Source: Trichobilharzia regenti
Taxonomy: Eukaryota > Platyhelminthes > Trematoda > Strigeidida > Schistosomatidae
DNA: 64,000 nucleotides
Direction: 5' to 3'
Assembly: GCA_944472135.2 (NCBI GenBank)
Contig: OX235267.1
Location: 21,869,452 to 21,933,451, forward strand
Within the stretch, counting starts at the first letter, position 1, and the number at the start of each line of letters is the position of its first letter. Below the pieces are notes generated by a model, which ran no database searches, was not told the DNA's origin, and worked only from the letters and a program-made list of their open reading frames with translations. The position numbers and the translations under genes were made by a program. Shown here in pieces: positions 24,601 through 39,600 of this stretch.

Positions 24601-27600
24601 TAAAACACTCATGTGACAGTTGTCAAAATACGTCATCCTATGACGCAGACGTGATATCCAGCTATTGACCAAAGGACGCGTTAAGTGAGCGGCAGTTTGC
24701 TCTGTCCTCCTTTATGGCTGTGGAAGATATGAAGAGTTGATATAAGTATAAGACTTGGGCACTGTGGTAGAGTATAATTCCATTATGGATAAGATTTTAT
24801 TTTGATAAATCACACAGTGTTGTGCAGTAATATTAACAGTTAATATTACTGTACAACACTGTGTGATTTATCAAAATAAAATCTTATCCATAATGAAGAT
24901 ATGAAGAGGCCAGCTGTCTTTGACCAAAGATATTTGTGCTATATCTCCCATGTAAACTGACATAATATGCTAGTAATATTGAGGCTAGGCGTATATTCTT
25001 ACGTAAGGAGGATAAATCAATCGATGAGGTTGCGAAGTTACATCTATTGGGATGACCAAGACACATCTTGCTCACTTCGAGCCATCGCTTTTCCCGACAA
25101 GCGATGTTAACCGACATAGAATTAGGTTGGAAAATGGTCAAACTAAAACCCAGGGTCAATTCACGAAGACTTTGATAGTTGTTTTGAACCATGTAGGGGG
25201 GTATAAGCTACCTGCGGCTGGGGTCTTTGAGATATTAAGAACTAATAACCGGAGACAATTGGTGATATGGCTAAGAAATGTTCTCAGTGGCACAGATGTG
25301 TTCACTCTCTGTAATCTGCCATTTCTACTAAACTTTCATGTTTTTTTCCCACATAACTGTTCTTTCTTCCACACACTTCTGTTTGTTAGAGTCCTCTGAA
25401 ATCTTTTGCTCTCATTTGTTTACCTTTGTGTGCTACACGGATTGTGGCAACTCGAACTGATGTACTTCTGTGCAAAGTTATGTGTTGAAACTCAATTAGT
25501 CAGTGCGTCGGTGGCACAGTGGTTAGGATTCTCACCGACCATGCACATGGTCCGAGGTTCGATCCCCTGCCGATGCACACCTGATATCTATGGTCGACCT
25601 GCAAAATTTGGGCTACCGATATCCATGCTGAAAATTCCATACTTGTACCAAAATACAGTGTGGAATCAAGCTGTAATAAAAAATAAAAAAATAAATATGA
25701 CACAAGCGCATTTACTCGAAATTCCACTGCTCTCACAGTATATAAGCACTTATTATAACCGACCAATACACACAAGCCAGCAGCATGCAACTGTATCAGA
25801 AAGTGGAACACACAATTATGTTGAGAACAGAATCCATAAACAAATCAACCAGACAGGTTAAAATTTATACTTTGAATAACTGTAATACTGACTCTAAAAA
25901 CTTCGTCTGCAAAAATTCCTCAGGCTATCCAATGGAAACAGTGAAATGCAATTTACATTTAACTTAATAGTGACCTATTGTAATGCACACTCACCAACAA
26001 CGTAACAGGTCATGCAGGTTTTCAATTTCTCTCAACAGGCTACACTTCAATGAATCAAATGATATCAACAACTTCGCCTACCTTAAACACTTGTGTCCAT
26101 AGACAGTATGAATGAAAACACCAAACAATAAGTAATAAATAAGGTTAACTTTTGCATACTTTGTTCTCATATGTTAATAATTCCGCTAAACCACCTACGC
26201 TTCGAAAAATCTTTCTGCCTAATAACCTGACCGTTTTCCCTGGTAAAGTAATAGACTCATCTTCTCTGTGATCATTATTTCTTATGGGTAGATATTGACC
26301 CTCAACAATCGAGATATTATCAACATGTTTAGTCATGAATCACACACTTGAGATATAAAAAAACGCAGAATTTTAATTTTCCAGATACAACACACATGCA
26401 AACACATGGGACTGAACGTGTAAGATACATGTACAAGACCTCGATCAATATATTTAATCCAGTGTTACACAAATCGAGCAGAGCTTCAAATAAGTGGTAC
26501 AGCCGAGGGTGAGTAGACTTCGACCCTACTCTCAAAATGAGCACACGTGGCCACGCATACAAAGCCTGTACCAAACAGATAAATCCTATTCACTACTTTA
26601 ACACAGTACGGACGGGTGTTCCTCACAAAAGCGAAATGGCGAATCCTGAAGTCTGTGACTTACAGCCGGACTGGTGTACATGCAGCTACACCTAGAGGAG
26701 CTAGCAAACCCTGATTCCAAACCTATAGTGTACATATGCTCCAGAATCCGAAAAAAATGAACCTATTTTGGTCATCGGAAACCATGGGGACATAGCTTCT
26801 GACACTGCTCCACTAGCCAGCTTATGAATAAGTCAAAGGCTCAGGGGGCTCGTTAAGACTACCACCTGCTTCGATTTGAGTGTCCAAGTAGTATTCCAGC
26901 CCTCACACATCTCTTGGAGGCCATAATCTACCAAGCATGTGTTTCGGTAATAATAATAATAATAGTAATAACCCTAGTGATAACTTTTCAGTACCGAACA
27001 GCAGGTACGTGCTACTGAAATCAATTGCCCTGAAGCTATACATATCGCATCATGACAAGTGTCAAGAAGGATGTTATCTAAGTCAAGCAGTATTCACTAT
27101 TTATATTATATGTATGCACAAATCACTTACGTTGGATTTCCCATTCTTCCCTTTTTCTGTTAACTTTGATAAATCATTTAGACAATTTGTACAATCTTTA
27201 TAACTTCGATTGAAATCTTCAAATAACTGTTTTAAATTAGACATTGACTTTAAATACTCTGATGGTATATTGAATGTATCACTTTCGTGTTGTGAATAAC
27301 TTTGCAATAGATTTTGGCATAAATTATATTCCTTAAAAATTACAAAAAAAATAATTGAAAACAAGGAAGTTAATGTTTGAAAATATGAATATATCAGATA
27401 ACAAAAAAGTTGTCGGAGACAGATTGGGAAGGATGTAGTGAACTGGCTTCTACACTGATTGCGTGTTAAGGTGAAAGGAATGCTCATCGAAGACATTGGT
27501 GAGGGTAATATTACATCACAACTTAACAAAGTTAGGATTCACGGATCATTGGATTCCTATCTAATCGGTTCCACGAGCTCACCTTGTAACCAGAAGGTGC

Positions 27601-30600
27601 TGAGCTCGAACCTCAGTGGGTGCGTACCAATGAAGAGTCCCAAACGAGGAGGAAACAGCTGTCCAGTACTCCCAGGTATTCCAATGGCCCTCCAACCGAT
27701 TTCAGTTCATGATGAAATCCTGAAACAGTATCATTTACCGAATGAAGTTTCAGGTACAGTGTCTTATTCGTAGTCGTACCAAGATAATCTCGCACGACTT
27801 TACATGCTTAAGTAGCGTGTGCTACTGACAAGATTTATCAGCAGCATATATATATAAAGGGATGTTCATCGGTTTGAAAAACATCAAAGTGCGGGGAGAT
27901 GAATTTGATATCAGAGAAAGCAAATGATATAGAGTTGCGGAGATCCATGGCAGACGTGAAAGGAACACAAAGGAATTTAATATGATGGCGCCAGAAGTAA
28001 CACAACAAAGAAGATCTGTGCAAATGGTGCACTGAAGATAAGGTGTATATAATTTCGCTGTATTTTTTTTCCTTCACGTCCCCAGTGGAACACAGGGCTA
28101 GAGGCTAGAAGCTAGAGGCTTGAAGTTTCTGTAGCGGTGTTAATTTTTACAGGATGGGGTTGCTAACCTCATGTCCAACCTTTCCTCTTTGCCAGTTTCA
28201 CTACTGGCTTAGAGAGGTAAAGGAATGCACCGGCCGGGGATCAAACCCCGGACCATGTGCATGGTCGGCGAGCGTCCTAACCACTGTGCCATCGACGCAA
28301 TTTCACTATATAGAGATACTAAATTGCAAATAAACATTTCGTTACTAAGTCTTTCGTCTTCTACAGTTAACATTTACACCTACTGTTCGATGAATCACTT
28401 TCAAAAGATATACAATCACACTTACATTCAGCAGATAAATTCATGAAGCCAATAAAAATACACTGGTAATTATACTCTAGAAAATGTTTTACGAATTATG
28501 AAGAATAATCTAGGACGGAATGCACAAGTGGAGATTAAGAAGCAGAAGTTTGTATTACGTAATCAGCCTAGGGATGACTTAATCAACTTAAGTGTATACA
28601 ATGGAAATATGTTGGAGTTCAAATGAGATTTGTAGAAAAAAACTCAGTGTTAACAATAAATAAAAGTAATCAAAATAATGACAAAAATAATGATTGTAAC
28701 AACTAAAATTCAAACAAAATTATGGCAAGAATATTATCCTAGCCACAATAAGGCAGCCAGTGAGTGTATGTAGTGCATATGAACACAGAAATCCTGTCTA
28801 CGGTCACGAATAGTGTGTAATTCGACTGTACCATCAGCGTATTCGAAACTCTCTTGTATGATATTAGGGACCATACAGGGGTTGACAAGATGCTCGAGAA
28901 TACAACTATTGACATGCTTATCTTCTCCTCTGACTAGCCTAGCTAAAGAGTGTTCTAAAATATGTTTACAAACTTGGTATTGTACACGGCCGATATACTT
29001 TGCTCCACATGAACAAACAAATTGATAAATACATATTAACAAGGCTAGAAACGCATGATCTGGGTTAACTGTCTGCTGGAAAATGTGATTCTAAAAATAT
29101 CTGCGTGACACTTGGTAAGACTACTTTTAAGAATTTCGACTAAAATATGAACTTTGAGCTCCAGGGTCATGAAGGGAGTTCTTCAAGAAGCATTTGCAAC
29201 CTTCGTTCTCTCTCACCTTTCAATAAATCTAAGTGAACACCCACTTTCCAATAATAAGCTGTAGTGTAAAGATTTCAAATCATTCTTAACTATATTTTCC
29301 GAACAGCTTTCCCTTATCTTTGAGCATAACCAACGTAGTAGATTTTGTTTTCTGATCAACAGAATATAGTTCTGAAAGCTAATTGACTGTCTAGTTCATG
29401 TTAGTTTTCGGTATGCTGACCTTAGAGTTATTTAATGTTCTAAAGCTATGTTCCGTTTATTACACCTAATTCTTGCTATTAATCGATCGCAATGGTAACA
29501 AAATCCTCCCTATGTTTGAAAAGGAGGTTGAATAATATGACAGATGTCAATGGCGTAACACAGAAAGCTTCTAAACCCAGAACTTTTAACTATAGTGATG
29601 TGTTAACACAGAAAAAGAGACTCCTACTAAAAATAAATTATACGGAGAAGGTCAAATTAACAATGCAGATTACCAGAATGGAATTAAACGCACCAATTTT
29701 TTCGAGCAATCCTTCAGCTATAACCCTTTTTTTCTGATTATCACTCACCCACGTCGACATGGAATAACAAGCCTTAAGATTTTGGTCTTCGATAACCTAC
29801 AGCTCTGTGGGTTATCCCCGCTGAATAACCACAAGATAAAGTTAAACAACTGATTAATGCTTCCCGGTTTGTAATTGTAATTCAACTGAAAAGAATCAAA
29901 ACCCCGGAAACCAAAAGTCATAGTACACATGCTAAACAGTTTAGCATTAGAACTTCATAAGATTAAGAGACTTCACACACACACACACATACTAACCTTA
30001 ACGACACGTTGAACAATTTGATTGCTTCTTGTTTGTATTTGTTTGAATTCTTGTATTTGATAAGACATAGATTGTAGTTGACTTTGTAGATCAGCTTCAC
30101 TACTTTGCTTTTCTTCTATCGTTTTCAATAACTCCTTATTTCTGAATAATAAATAAATAAATAATGTAGGTGATAAACAAAATGAATATTATAAAGAACA
30201 GAAAAATGTACTACTTGCAAGTAAGCAATGAGTGTAATTCACTGATAAAACATGGATGACAGCAAAATATGGACTAACGAGATCCACTTGAAGATAATGT
30301 CAATTGAAAAATTGATTGAACTACTCGATGTTAATTAGTAGTGTATTACAGTAGAGATAGGTTAAACATGAGTAACATATTATAAAGATACTTTAAAAAC
30401 AGTGAAGGTTTCAAATGTCTACAAAGTACTGTCAAAGCGAAAAGATGCATACAATTAGTGTCATCTAAGTATCCTGTGGTCTTTTCGAGGTCTTTATCAA
30501 CTTCGGAAAGGTCTTCAATAGAGTTGGCCGAGAAGTAATTCGGAAACTACTTCAATACTACGGCGTGCAGTGCCTAAATCTTTATCAACCTCATTGAACA

Positions 30601-33600
30601 GCTATATGACAACGCCATGTGTTAGATGATCCACAACGGTAAGATCAGTGAGGTGTTCAAAATGATTATAGAAGTAAAACAAGGCTGACTGCCTATTATC
30701 ATTAACGACATTATTAACTGTGGTGGACGAGATTATGCTTCAGATGGTGGGGAGCGAGGAAACAGGAACACTCTGGATTTCCAATAAGAAGATCCTAGAA
30801 GATCTGGATTTTGCAGGTGATTTATGTTTAATGTCACGCAAATTCGAAGACTTACACGCGAAAACCAGAAAACTGGCCGAAGAAGCACCGAAGATAGGAC
30901 TTCGACTGAAGACAGAGAAAATGAAGGTGATGAAGACAACCAACGACAAGCACCAATCATCATCGACGGGAGAGATTTGACAGAGGTTACTTCCTTCACT
31001 TATCCAGGAGGCACCGTTCCAACCGCAGGCAAAGGGAACTGATGAAGACGTCGAAGCCAACCACAGTCGGAAAAGCAAGATACTCCTTGATCAACCTGAA
31101 ACCAGTTTGGAAATCTTCTGCTTCACTTAGCAAAAACAACAAGACTCGGATTTTCAACACCAATTTCTAGTCGATTCTTCTATAAGGGTCAGAAACTTGC
31201 ACTACCTGTGACGAAAAGGATTTCCAACAGGCTACTGGGGACATTTATCAACAGCTGCCTTCGATGGCTCCATACTGAAGACCAAATGGCTGGTCGGAAA
31301 GAATTAGTAACAAGAAATTCTGGTGACAAACCAACCAAGAGCCAATCACTCAACAAATATGTAGGAGAAAACAAAGATGAATCAGGCATGTGTTGAGGAG
31401 GCCGTCGGATGACATCGCGCGCAACGCAGGCCAATGCTTAACTGGAATCCCCTTGAGAAGCGACGAGCGGGTCGTCAATGCGAGCGTGACATAGAAGATA
31501 TCTTGTGAGGAGGGGATGAGAGATTACGGGCAATCGTGGTCCAAGCTGATGAGGACGGCAGAAGATAGGACAAAATGGAGATGTAATTCCATATTAGTTT
31601 GTTTATTAGATGTATCACACAGTGAAACAGTATTATTTACTGGACGACGTTTTGAACAAAATTTATTGTTCATAATCATATCAATTATGTTGAGATGTGT
31701 TGTTGAAGCCTTATGTTCCACTCGGAACCTAAGGGAATAATAAAATAATAATAAGTAAGCTGGGGACTAAACATACCTCCTCAACCTAGATCAAAGCCTG
31801 TGTCAGTGAATTGCTATTGGTACGCTGCCAATCAGTTAGAATACATCCAACTTGTAAGTTATTAGGCTGTGTAAAACAACTATACATAAACAGCTACAGT
31901 TTCGGATTATTCACCCTTTTCCTGGAAGAATAAATCCTGCCTTTTCAATTTGCCATCTGTGTCTTATCGGCGTGGAAATACTATTCGAGTGGTCAGTCAC
32001 AAACTGTTGTATGCGTTGAAGTACTGTGGTTGAATAAGGCAATCTCCCTGGGTAGCAACCAGTCGGTTAGAAGGAGTCCTTAACCATGTATCATGTGGGC
32101 ACTTTACTAAACAACCTATCTTGCCCAAATATGTACGACTAACTTGGTCGTTGCTGAAGTGGCAATTCCATCACGCCCTCAGTTTAATCCACATGGAACG
32201 TTAGAATGACCTACACCTTTAAAAATGTTAATATCCTAATCCTTGTGTTGATAAGGCTTTTATTCATCTGACTTTTTAAAAACTAGTTCCGAATTCAAGG
32301 TTAACACTCCAGTTTATTTCGGTCTGAGTACACAGCTAGTGCAACTCGTTACTAGTACATGAAAAGAATTTGAAACAGTCAACTGAATTCCATCGCATAT
32401 TTTTGTCAATTTTGATTACGAGCTGATAGTAATTAAAGAATCATTAGAGAAACTGGTAGTACTGGACAGCCGTTTCTCATTCTAGTTTAGGGATTCTTTA
32501 ACAGTGCGTTACCATAAGGGTTTGAATCCAATACTTTCCGGTTACAAAGCAAGCTCGTAGACCATTCTCAGCCGCTGGAATCAAATACAATAGTCCATGA
32601 CTACCAGGCATCAATGGCGCAGTCGAGTATTTTTCCTTACACCTGACTTGGCGGGCCCAACCGGTTTTCGAATTCTCACTAGAACTCCAAGCACCTTCAT
32701 CACGTAGCCAACCCCGCTAGTGTTAAACTGGATATATGGCTGACTGCCATGCTTACTGGGCTTCATATAATATAATAATGAGTCTTAGGATTAAACATTA
32801 CTACACCTACTTCTGTTTGGAAAACCAGGTAATAACATGCACCCATATACATTAAATGTTGTTCATGACCTAACGCTTACTAACTGAGTGTCTAATCTAT
32901 ATCCACCTAGGCGAGTCTGAGCAATTGAACAATTATCAAGAAACACAGATTACTGGCAAGTAGTTTCTAAAAACTCTTATACAATGAGTGATGAGATATG
33001 TATGCCTAATCATTATAGGCATACTTCTGATGCAAAAAAAAACTACAGAAATTTAGTGTACACTATAGTTACACATGTATACTGACTTTGCACTGAGTTC
33101 ACCTTGTTCTGCAAGTAATATCTCATTTTCACGCTCTAATTTACGTAGTTTAAGCGATGAAGAACTATCAATTGATCCAGGTGAATTGGTTTTAGACACT
33201 AAAGTATTCATTAAAGTTTCTTTTTCAAGAAGAGAATTCTCAGCTATTAATGCTCTTTCACGCCATTTCTTTAATAACTCGATTTGATTACGTAATTCGG
33301 AATTTTCTTCTTCAGTGATAAGCCATTTAGCACGTTCTTGACTGAGTGTTTTAAACGCTGTTTTCACTCGATCATGTTCCATTTCCAACTTTGCTACATA
33401 ACCAGCACCTCTTACAAATCGATCATAGCCTTCCGGCATTTTGGTTCGATTCGATTCAACAGCAAGTCGCTCCTCCAAAACTGTTTTCTCTGAAGTTAAT
33501 TTCTGAAGCAATAAAACAGGATAATGACAATTACACAGTTGAGAAAAATCGAGAGAATGTAGATTTTCTTATTAGGATATTTTCAAAACAGACCTTGATA

Positions 33601-36600
33601 TCAGTAAAGACTATAAAAATTATTGTTATGATACACACTTGAACCAGGCTATGTACAAAATGGAAAGGCTACCAGATTATTATGAGTCTGCTGACACACA
33701 AATCTTTTTTTGACTAGAAAGCCAGACTAGGTCCCAATACAGGTTGGTTGTACTGCACAAGGTCCTGTACGTTTTTCTACATAAGTGAAAGTCAGAGCTT
33801 GTGAAAGCAGTAGAATTTTAAAAAAACATCGGACACTTAACTAATATTCCCTGCGTAATCTACACAGAGAATAGTGGAAATATCAACTTCACAACGTAGG
33901 AGATAGGTATATCATAAAGTAAGTCAGTTCATGAGGTTGCAAACCTTCAATGACCAAAGTAAACGGGACATCTGTTATATACAGCTAGTCACGTCTTGAC
34001 GCAGAATGCCATCACCTACACTAACATTACTGTATGTACCTATCCCCTTGCTGTGTGATGTCATGAATTCTGATTAATTCAGCTTTTCGTCTTCTTTTAT
34101 ATTTGTTACTTGGTGTGCTATTCAGTAATGAAAAATTCTAAGTTGATAACATCTGTCTGTCTGACCCCAATTTCGAATGCATGCTAACGCCATGCTTATG
34201 TGTGGGAAACTCGCAGTCGAATCTTCATTGTTGCAGGAACATCCTTTTCACTGGTAGGAAAACACTCAAAAGATCGTCTGAAAACACAATGAGAAAAGGG
34301 AACATAGAACGCTGTCCACTTCCAGCCATAACCGCATCTTTCAAAGTAAAAAGTAGGTTAACTGCACAAACTGGTATCTATGCTGCTAGACTGTTATACC
34401 TCATCGATCTAAACACCAAGGTTCACACGAACAGATGGTGTCACTAAGCCACATACAACGTATGATTGATTACTGAGTCAACGAGGGAGTCAGAATACCA
34501 ACAATACAGATAACTGCATACACAACCGGAACACCAATACATCACTTTAAGTTAATACAAGTTTCAGTAACATTACGATAAAGAGCCAACAAAACATGCG
34601 ATGGAATGAAGTCAAAAGCAGAAGATTTAATTGAGAAGTTGTAAAAAGAATAGCCGATAACATGAAGGTTCGCATTTAACAGTCATACACATTTTTCTAT
34701 AATAGATAATGAGTGACGTTTTGATGCTAACGGCCAAAACCTAGATAAATGGAGTACATTTTGGATCTGTTACCCTATGTTCAACGTTAAGTGCCAAATC
34801 AAGTAAATCTATAACTCAACAGAATTACTTCATAAAAAAGCACCCCGGTTCGGTGAGTCAAATAGTTAAGACTTTATAAATCCAGTTTTAATGGATGGAG
34901 AAAAACGCCAATTTAATGAAACAGAAAACATTTTGAAAAAAAAAACATCTTACAACATAAACGTGAATGCAAATAGAAACTCACAAAGACAGTTGATTTC
35001 AACTCTGCTAACTCTTTCAATTCCGCAGATTTTTCCTCTACATACATTTCCAGTTCTTTCAGTCGTCTTTAGAGGGTGAACAGTTTTTTTAAAAAGAAAA
35101 ATTGAACCTTACTGTGAACGTAAATCGAGTAAAGCCTCCAATTCTTTAACTCTTACTTGAAGGTTAGCATGAGTACTGTGTAATTCAGTGATTTGTTTTT
35201 CATATTTCAGTACTTCATCTCTTAAGCGTTCTGCCTCCTAAAATTATAGTATTAATAATATATACACAAGTAGTATTTTGATTTTAACAATAAGAACCAA
35301 TTTCTCAACAATAAAAACAGATACGGTTCAAAGTGTAATAACATTATTTACTCAACATACCGTCACCAGTGGATATCAAAATTAAACGATACAGATCGCA
35401 AAATATAATAACAGATCAAAAGCGCCTACATTTTAGTATGAAACATTTCAGTTTACTAACAGCAGTGAAGTGCGTCGGTGCCACAGTGGTTAGGAGACGC
35501 TCGCTGACCATGCACATGGTCTAGGGTTCCATCCCCGGTCGACACACTCCTTTACCTCACTAAACCAGAAATAAAAAGGTGGTAAAGAGCAAAGGTTGGA
35601 CATGAGGTTAGCAACCCCATCCTGTAAAAATAAACACTGCTACAGAAACTTCAAGCCTTTAACTTGAAGCCCTATGTTCCACTGGGAACGTGAAGGAATA
35701 AAAAAGATGGTATTGAAGTGGATAGCGATCTCACAAATGTAATACATGTTGCAGTCATCTTATTCGATTGTGTTTTACAACCTTAACATCTCGTTTACTT
35801 TTTTTACCTGTATCTTCACGTTGTTCATGTAGTGATATCAACACACTGAATGAATTATGCGATAAATGTGGTAATCAAAATACCCGAAACTATCTTAAAA
35901 TGCATTAATGCTCAATGCTTATATACCACTGTCGATTGATAGTATGGTATTAACGAGTTAATACAATGTTGTCGGTGGTTTACTGGTAGAATCCTAGCTA
36001 ACCACACCTCACGGGGTCCGGGTTCGATTCCATGCAGACAGACACATTCATAAACCTCGCTTAGCCAATAGTAAACCCCGTAAAGAAAGAAGGTGAAGTG
36101 TGAGGTCACCAACCCCACTCCATAAAGGCAAAATCATCCCTACTGAAACTTCAGGGCTCCAGTTTGAAGCGCTATTTCCCACTGGGAATGCAGACGAACT
36201 AATTAACAACAGCTCCACACGGATACATCAAGAGTCTATCAAATAAGCTTTACATCAATATGAATGATTCCTTATCCACTGCAAAAAAGGTTCAAAGAAG
36301 ACACATGCATTTATATGTGAGTGGTAATCACAACATTCTAAATTTTTATTGAATACGCGTCTATTATTATTATCATGCAACAATAACCTTTAAGAATGTC
36401 CTATCAAACATACTGGACAGATTTCATTGAATATGACATATGCTATATATGCTAGTTTCTTTACATAGTTGCATAGCCAAAGATGATTAATGTTTATTGC
36501 AGGCTTTTAGGTTAAAAAAAATATTGTAATCATTCTAGATACATAGTATAATCAATGTATTTTATATTATGGTGGAGCTGTGGCTAACTGATTTAGGCAC

Positions 36601-39600
36601 TCGACCTCCAACTACTCGGTTAAGGTTTCGAACGCTGTTCCACCTAAAAGAGGTTTGTTCAATCAAGTGGTATCACTAGTCCTCACACAAAACAGGTGCA
36701 GCTTATTGTTACCTGTATGGAAATGTGAGTGCTTGTGGGGTGTTTTTTATTATATATATCATGACTAGTCATGCCACTTAATATACATATCGATTCGTAT
36801 GTATATTTTACATCCTCATAATTAACATGATAACAGTTTCTCGACGGTATTATTGCTCATACACCATGCAATGGTTTCATTACACCGCAGCTAAGAAACT
36901 GTGGTCTACAAAACGATTTTTGTTTTACTCTGTCATAATAATGTCATCAAAAGTTAAGAAGGGTCAAATTCATAACTATTAGTTATGTAGAGAAAGCCTG
37001 AAGTGATTGTGCAATTACACACATACAAACTAGCTTATTTAAGATATTATTCAAATAATGAATACTATTGGATATTTTAATGCAATCCAATAGTAACCAA
37101 AAATCACAAAGTCTAGTGTTATCACATTCCAAAGGATTTTTGAAAACAAGCATTTCAGTGGAAAAATAAATTAAGGTAACTTGCTATACTTTAGACGAGA
37201 AATTAGATGTCTCTTGTTGTTACTGATCTAATTTCCGTTGGGGTTCCTTTTCTGCTGCTATGATTATATTTATTTATTTATTTAAACGCAATCCGAGTAA
37301 AAGGAAAACGGAAAGAGAAACAGCAAGATATAGTCCCTGGTGTTAGTGGATTTATTCCAAACTTTTCATCTTATGAAAGGCATCAATTAATTGTTGAATC
37401 GGATGTTAGTCATCCTACTGTTAGTCTTACAGATCAAATGCCAAAACTTAATCAAGAAAATATTACTCAATCTGATCACATTCCAAATTCTGTTGTTGTT
37501 GAGCCTAAGGATCACATGATAGGTGGATGTCCACCTGCTGCATTCTGTAGTACCCCTGGTCCTATGAACAGTTTTGCATCAAGTTCGCTTAAAGTTGATG
37601 GTGCAGTAGCACCAAAAACAGTATCAGGTGATGTTCTATTGAACGCCCTCCAAGTGACACCGATTCATCCGGTTTTTACGAATGAGAATAAATCGCCAGC
37701 CTGTGAAATGGAGAAGACTTTATCACACTTGGATTATCATCTGAAGGACACACCATTACAACACAATAGTAATAATAATAATAATAATGATAACCATAAT
37801 AATGCAACACATTACTCACTTTCATTACCTAACCGTGAAGTGGTAAGTAATATAGACCGAAAGCTGCTACCTTGACGTGGTGGTCGGGCTTGAACACCGC
37901 AATGACCTAATCAAGCTATACTGGCTGAGACTTATGTCTCTTGAGGTTCTACCATGCCAGGCAGGTTGTTTGGATAGCGGTTAAACAAAAAGCAGCTACC
38001 CCATACAATACCATGATTCAAACAAATTCACAAAATTTCATGCCGGATCGGCCGTGGCCCGGATTAACAACGACCGCGCTTCCTGCTGCCGTGTCACAGG
38101 GCAGGAGTGATAAGTATGCTACTGAGGCACACCAAACAAAAGAGAACAAACAAAAACAGGCCGCGTGTGACCGGCCTCAAGCAGTTGTCCCCTGGGCTCT
38201 GCGGTCACGCAACCAACTTCCACGGTGTGGGCAGCCGGGAAGTAACAATCGCCCTCACAATCCGAAATGCACACGAAACCTCTCTAATCCTCACCTATCT
38301 TTGTCTTCATCTTCATCTCTATTACCTTGCCTTCCTCCCACTGATGCAACTCCTCTACTTGATGGCTCCTCACTCCCTCTTCACTCTGTGTCCACTAAAA
38401 ACGACGGAAGCCAAAAAACCACCACCGATAGTCTCCTAAAGCCACGCCACCAATTTCATATAGGAGCTCTTAATGTTAGGACACTTTGCCAAATAGGACA
38501 ACAAGCATCACTAGCTAAGACCCTGGCATCCGAGCCATTGATGTATGCTGTGTTTCAGAAACACGCATACAAGACCCAAGTGTGGTTATTCACCTAACCC
38601 CACCTGGCCAACAGGTTGAATCTGCAAAATTCACCTTGAGGGTGTCAGGAGATGCCACAGCTAGTTCACGAGGATTAGCTGGCGTAGGGATAGCTTTGAG
38701 TACTAGGGCAGAAAAGACATTGCTTGACTGGATCCCGGTAGATAGCCGAATGTGTGCTGTCCGCCTGAACGGATCAGTAAGAAGGAGGAAGGACTGCACT
38801 ACTCGCCGATGCCTTTTCGTAATCTCCGCCTACGCCCCCACTGACTGCAGTTCAGATGAAACGAAGGATGAGTTCTACCAAAAGCTGTCTAGTTTGGTGC
38901 GAAAGGCTAAACGCTCAGCATAGTCGTTCTAGCTGGTGACTTTAACGCTCAAGTAGGGAAATTGTGTCAATCTGAGAAGGATGTCGGTGGCACCTATGGA
39001 GTTCCGTGCCAGCGAACCGACAACGGTGACCGTCTCCTACAGTTCTGCTCTGATAATCATTTGTTTCTTGTAAGCACTAACTTCAAACACAAGGAGAGAC
39101 ACTGTTTGACTTGGAGACCCCCTTCATCAAACCAACGCTGGACACAAATAGACCACATAGCAATAAGCTATCGTTGGCGTGGGTCGGTAGGAGATTGTCG
39201 CTCCTTCTGGAACACGTGTGTAGATACCGACCATGCACTGGTCCGCGCTCGGGTGTGCTTACGACTGAACGGACGTAGGAAACAGCTGGCGGTAAAACCA
39301 TCACGTCCCCAGCTCGATCAGGAAACTAAATCCCTATTTGAGGAAGAACTAGCTAAACGCATATCTGAGTTCGACAGCTGTGCTCACCCTGGAGAAGCTG
39401 GAAGAATATTCAGTCAGCTATAGATACAGCTGTAAAAGCTGTGAATAAGGCAAATCCAAAGGTGAGTAAAAACCACTGGATCTCCACCGCCTCATCCGAA
39501 CTGATAGATGCTAGAAGACTTATTCCGGCGAGCTCCGAATTCAATGAGGAGCGAAAGCTGCACAAAAGGAAACTTACGAAAAGTCTCCGCAAGGACCGTG

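Larger units (their letters stand above)
24088..25549. repeat. Tandem duplication, copy 2 (1,462 bp)
   Basis: Second unit. It starts with a partial exon 9 (24088-24150) joined directly to the cut SINE-2 head at 24042-24087. It contains the same RTE-B fragment and hairpin element as copy 1. Confidence 0.9.

Noticed and set aside
25504..25580. A tRNA gene (7-bp acceptor stem, T-arm with GGTTCGATCC)
   Set aside because: The anticodon arm is an over-long hairpin without a normal anticodon loop, and the same head recurs with SINE bodies at 5785, 14542, 28062 and 35471. It is a SINE head.
33085..33102. Ending MAD1 exon 5 at the consensus-like donor 33102
   Set aside because: It leaves phase 1, and exon 6 then hits TGA within a few codons. 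The alternative donor keeps the heptad pattern through the junction.
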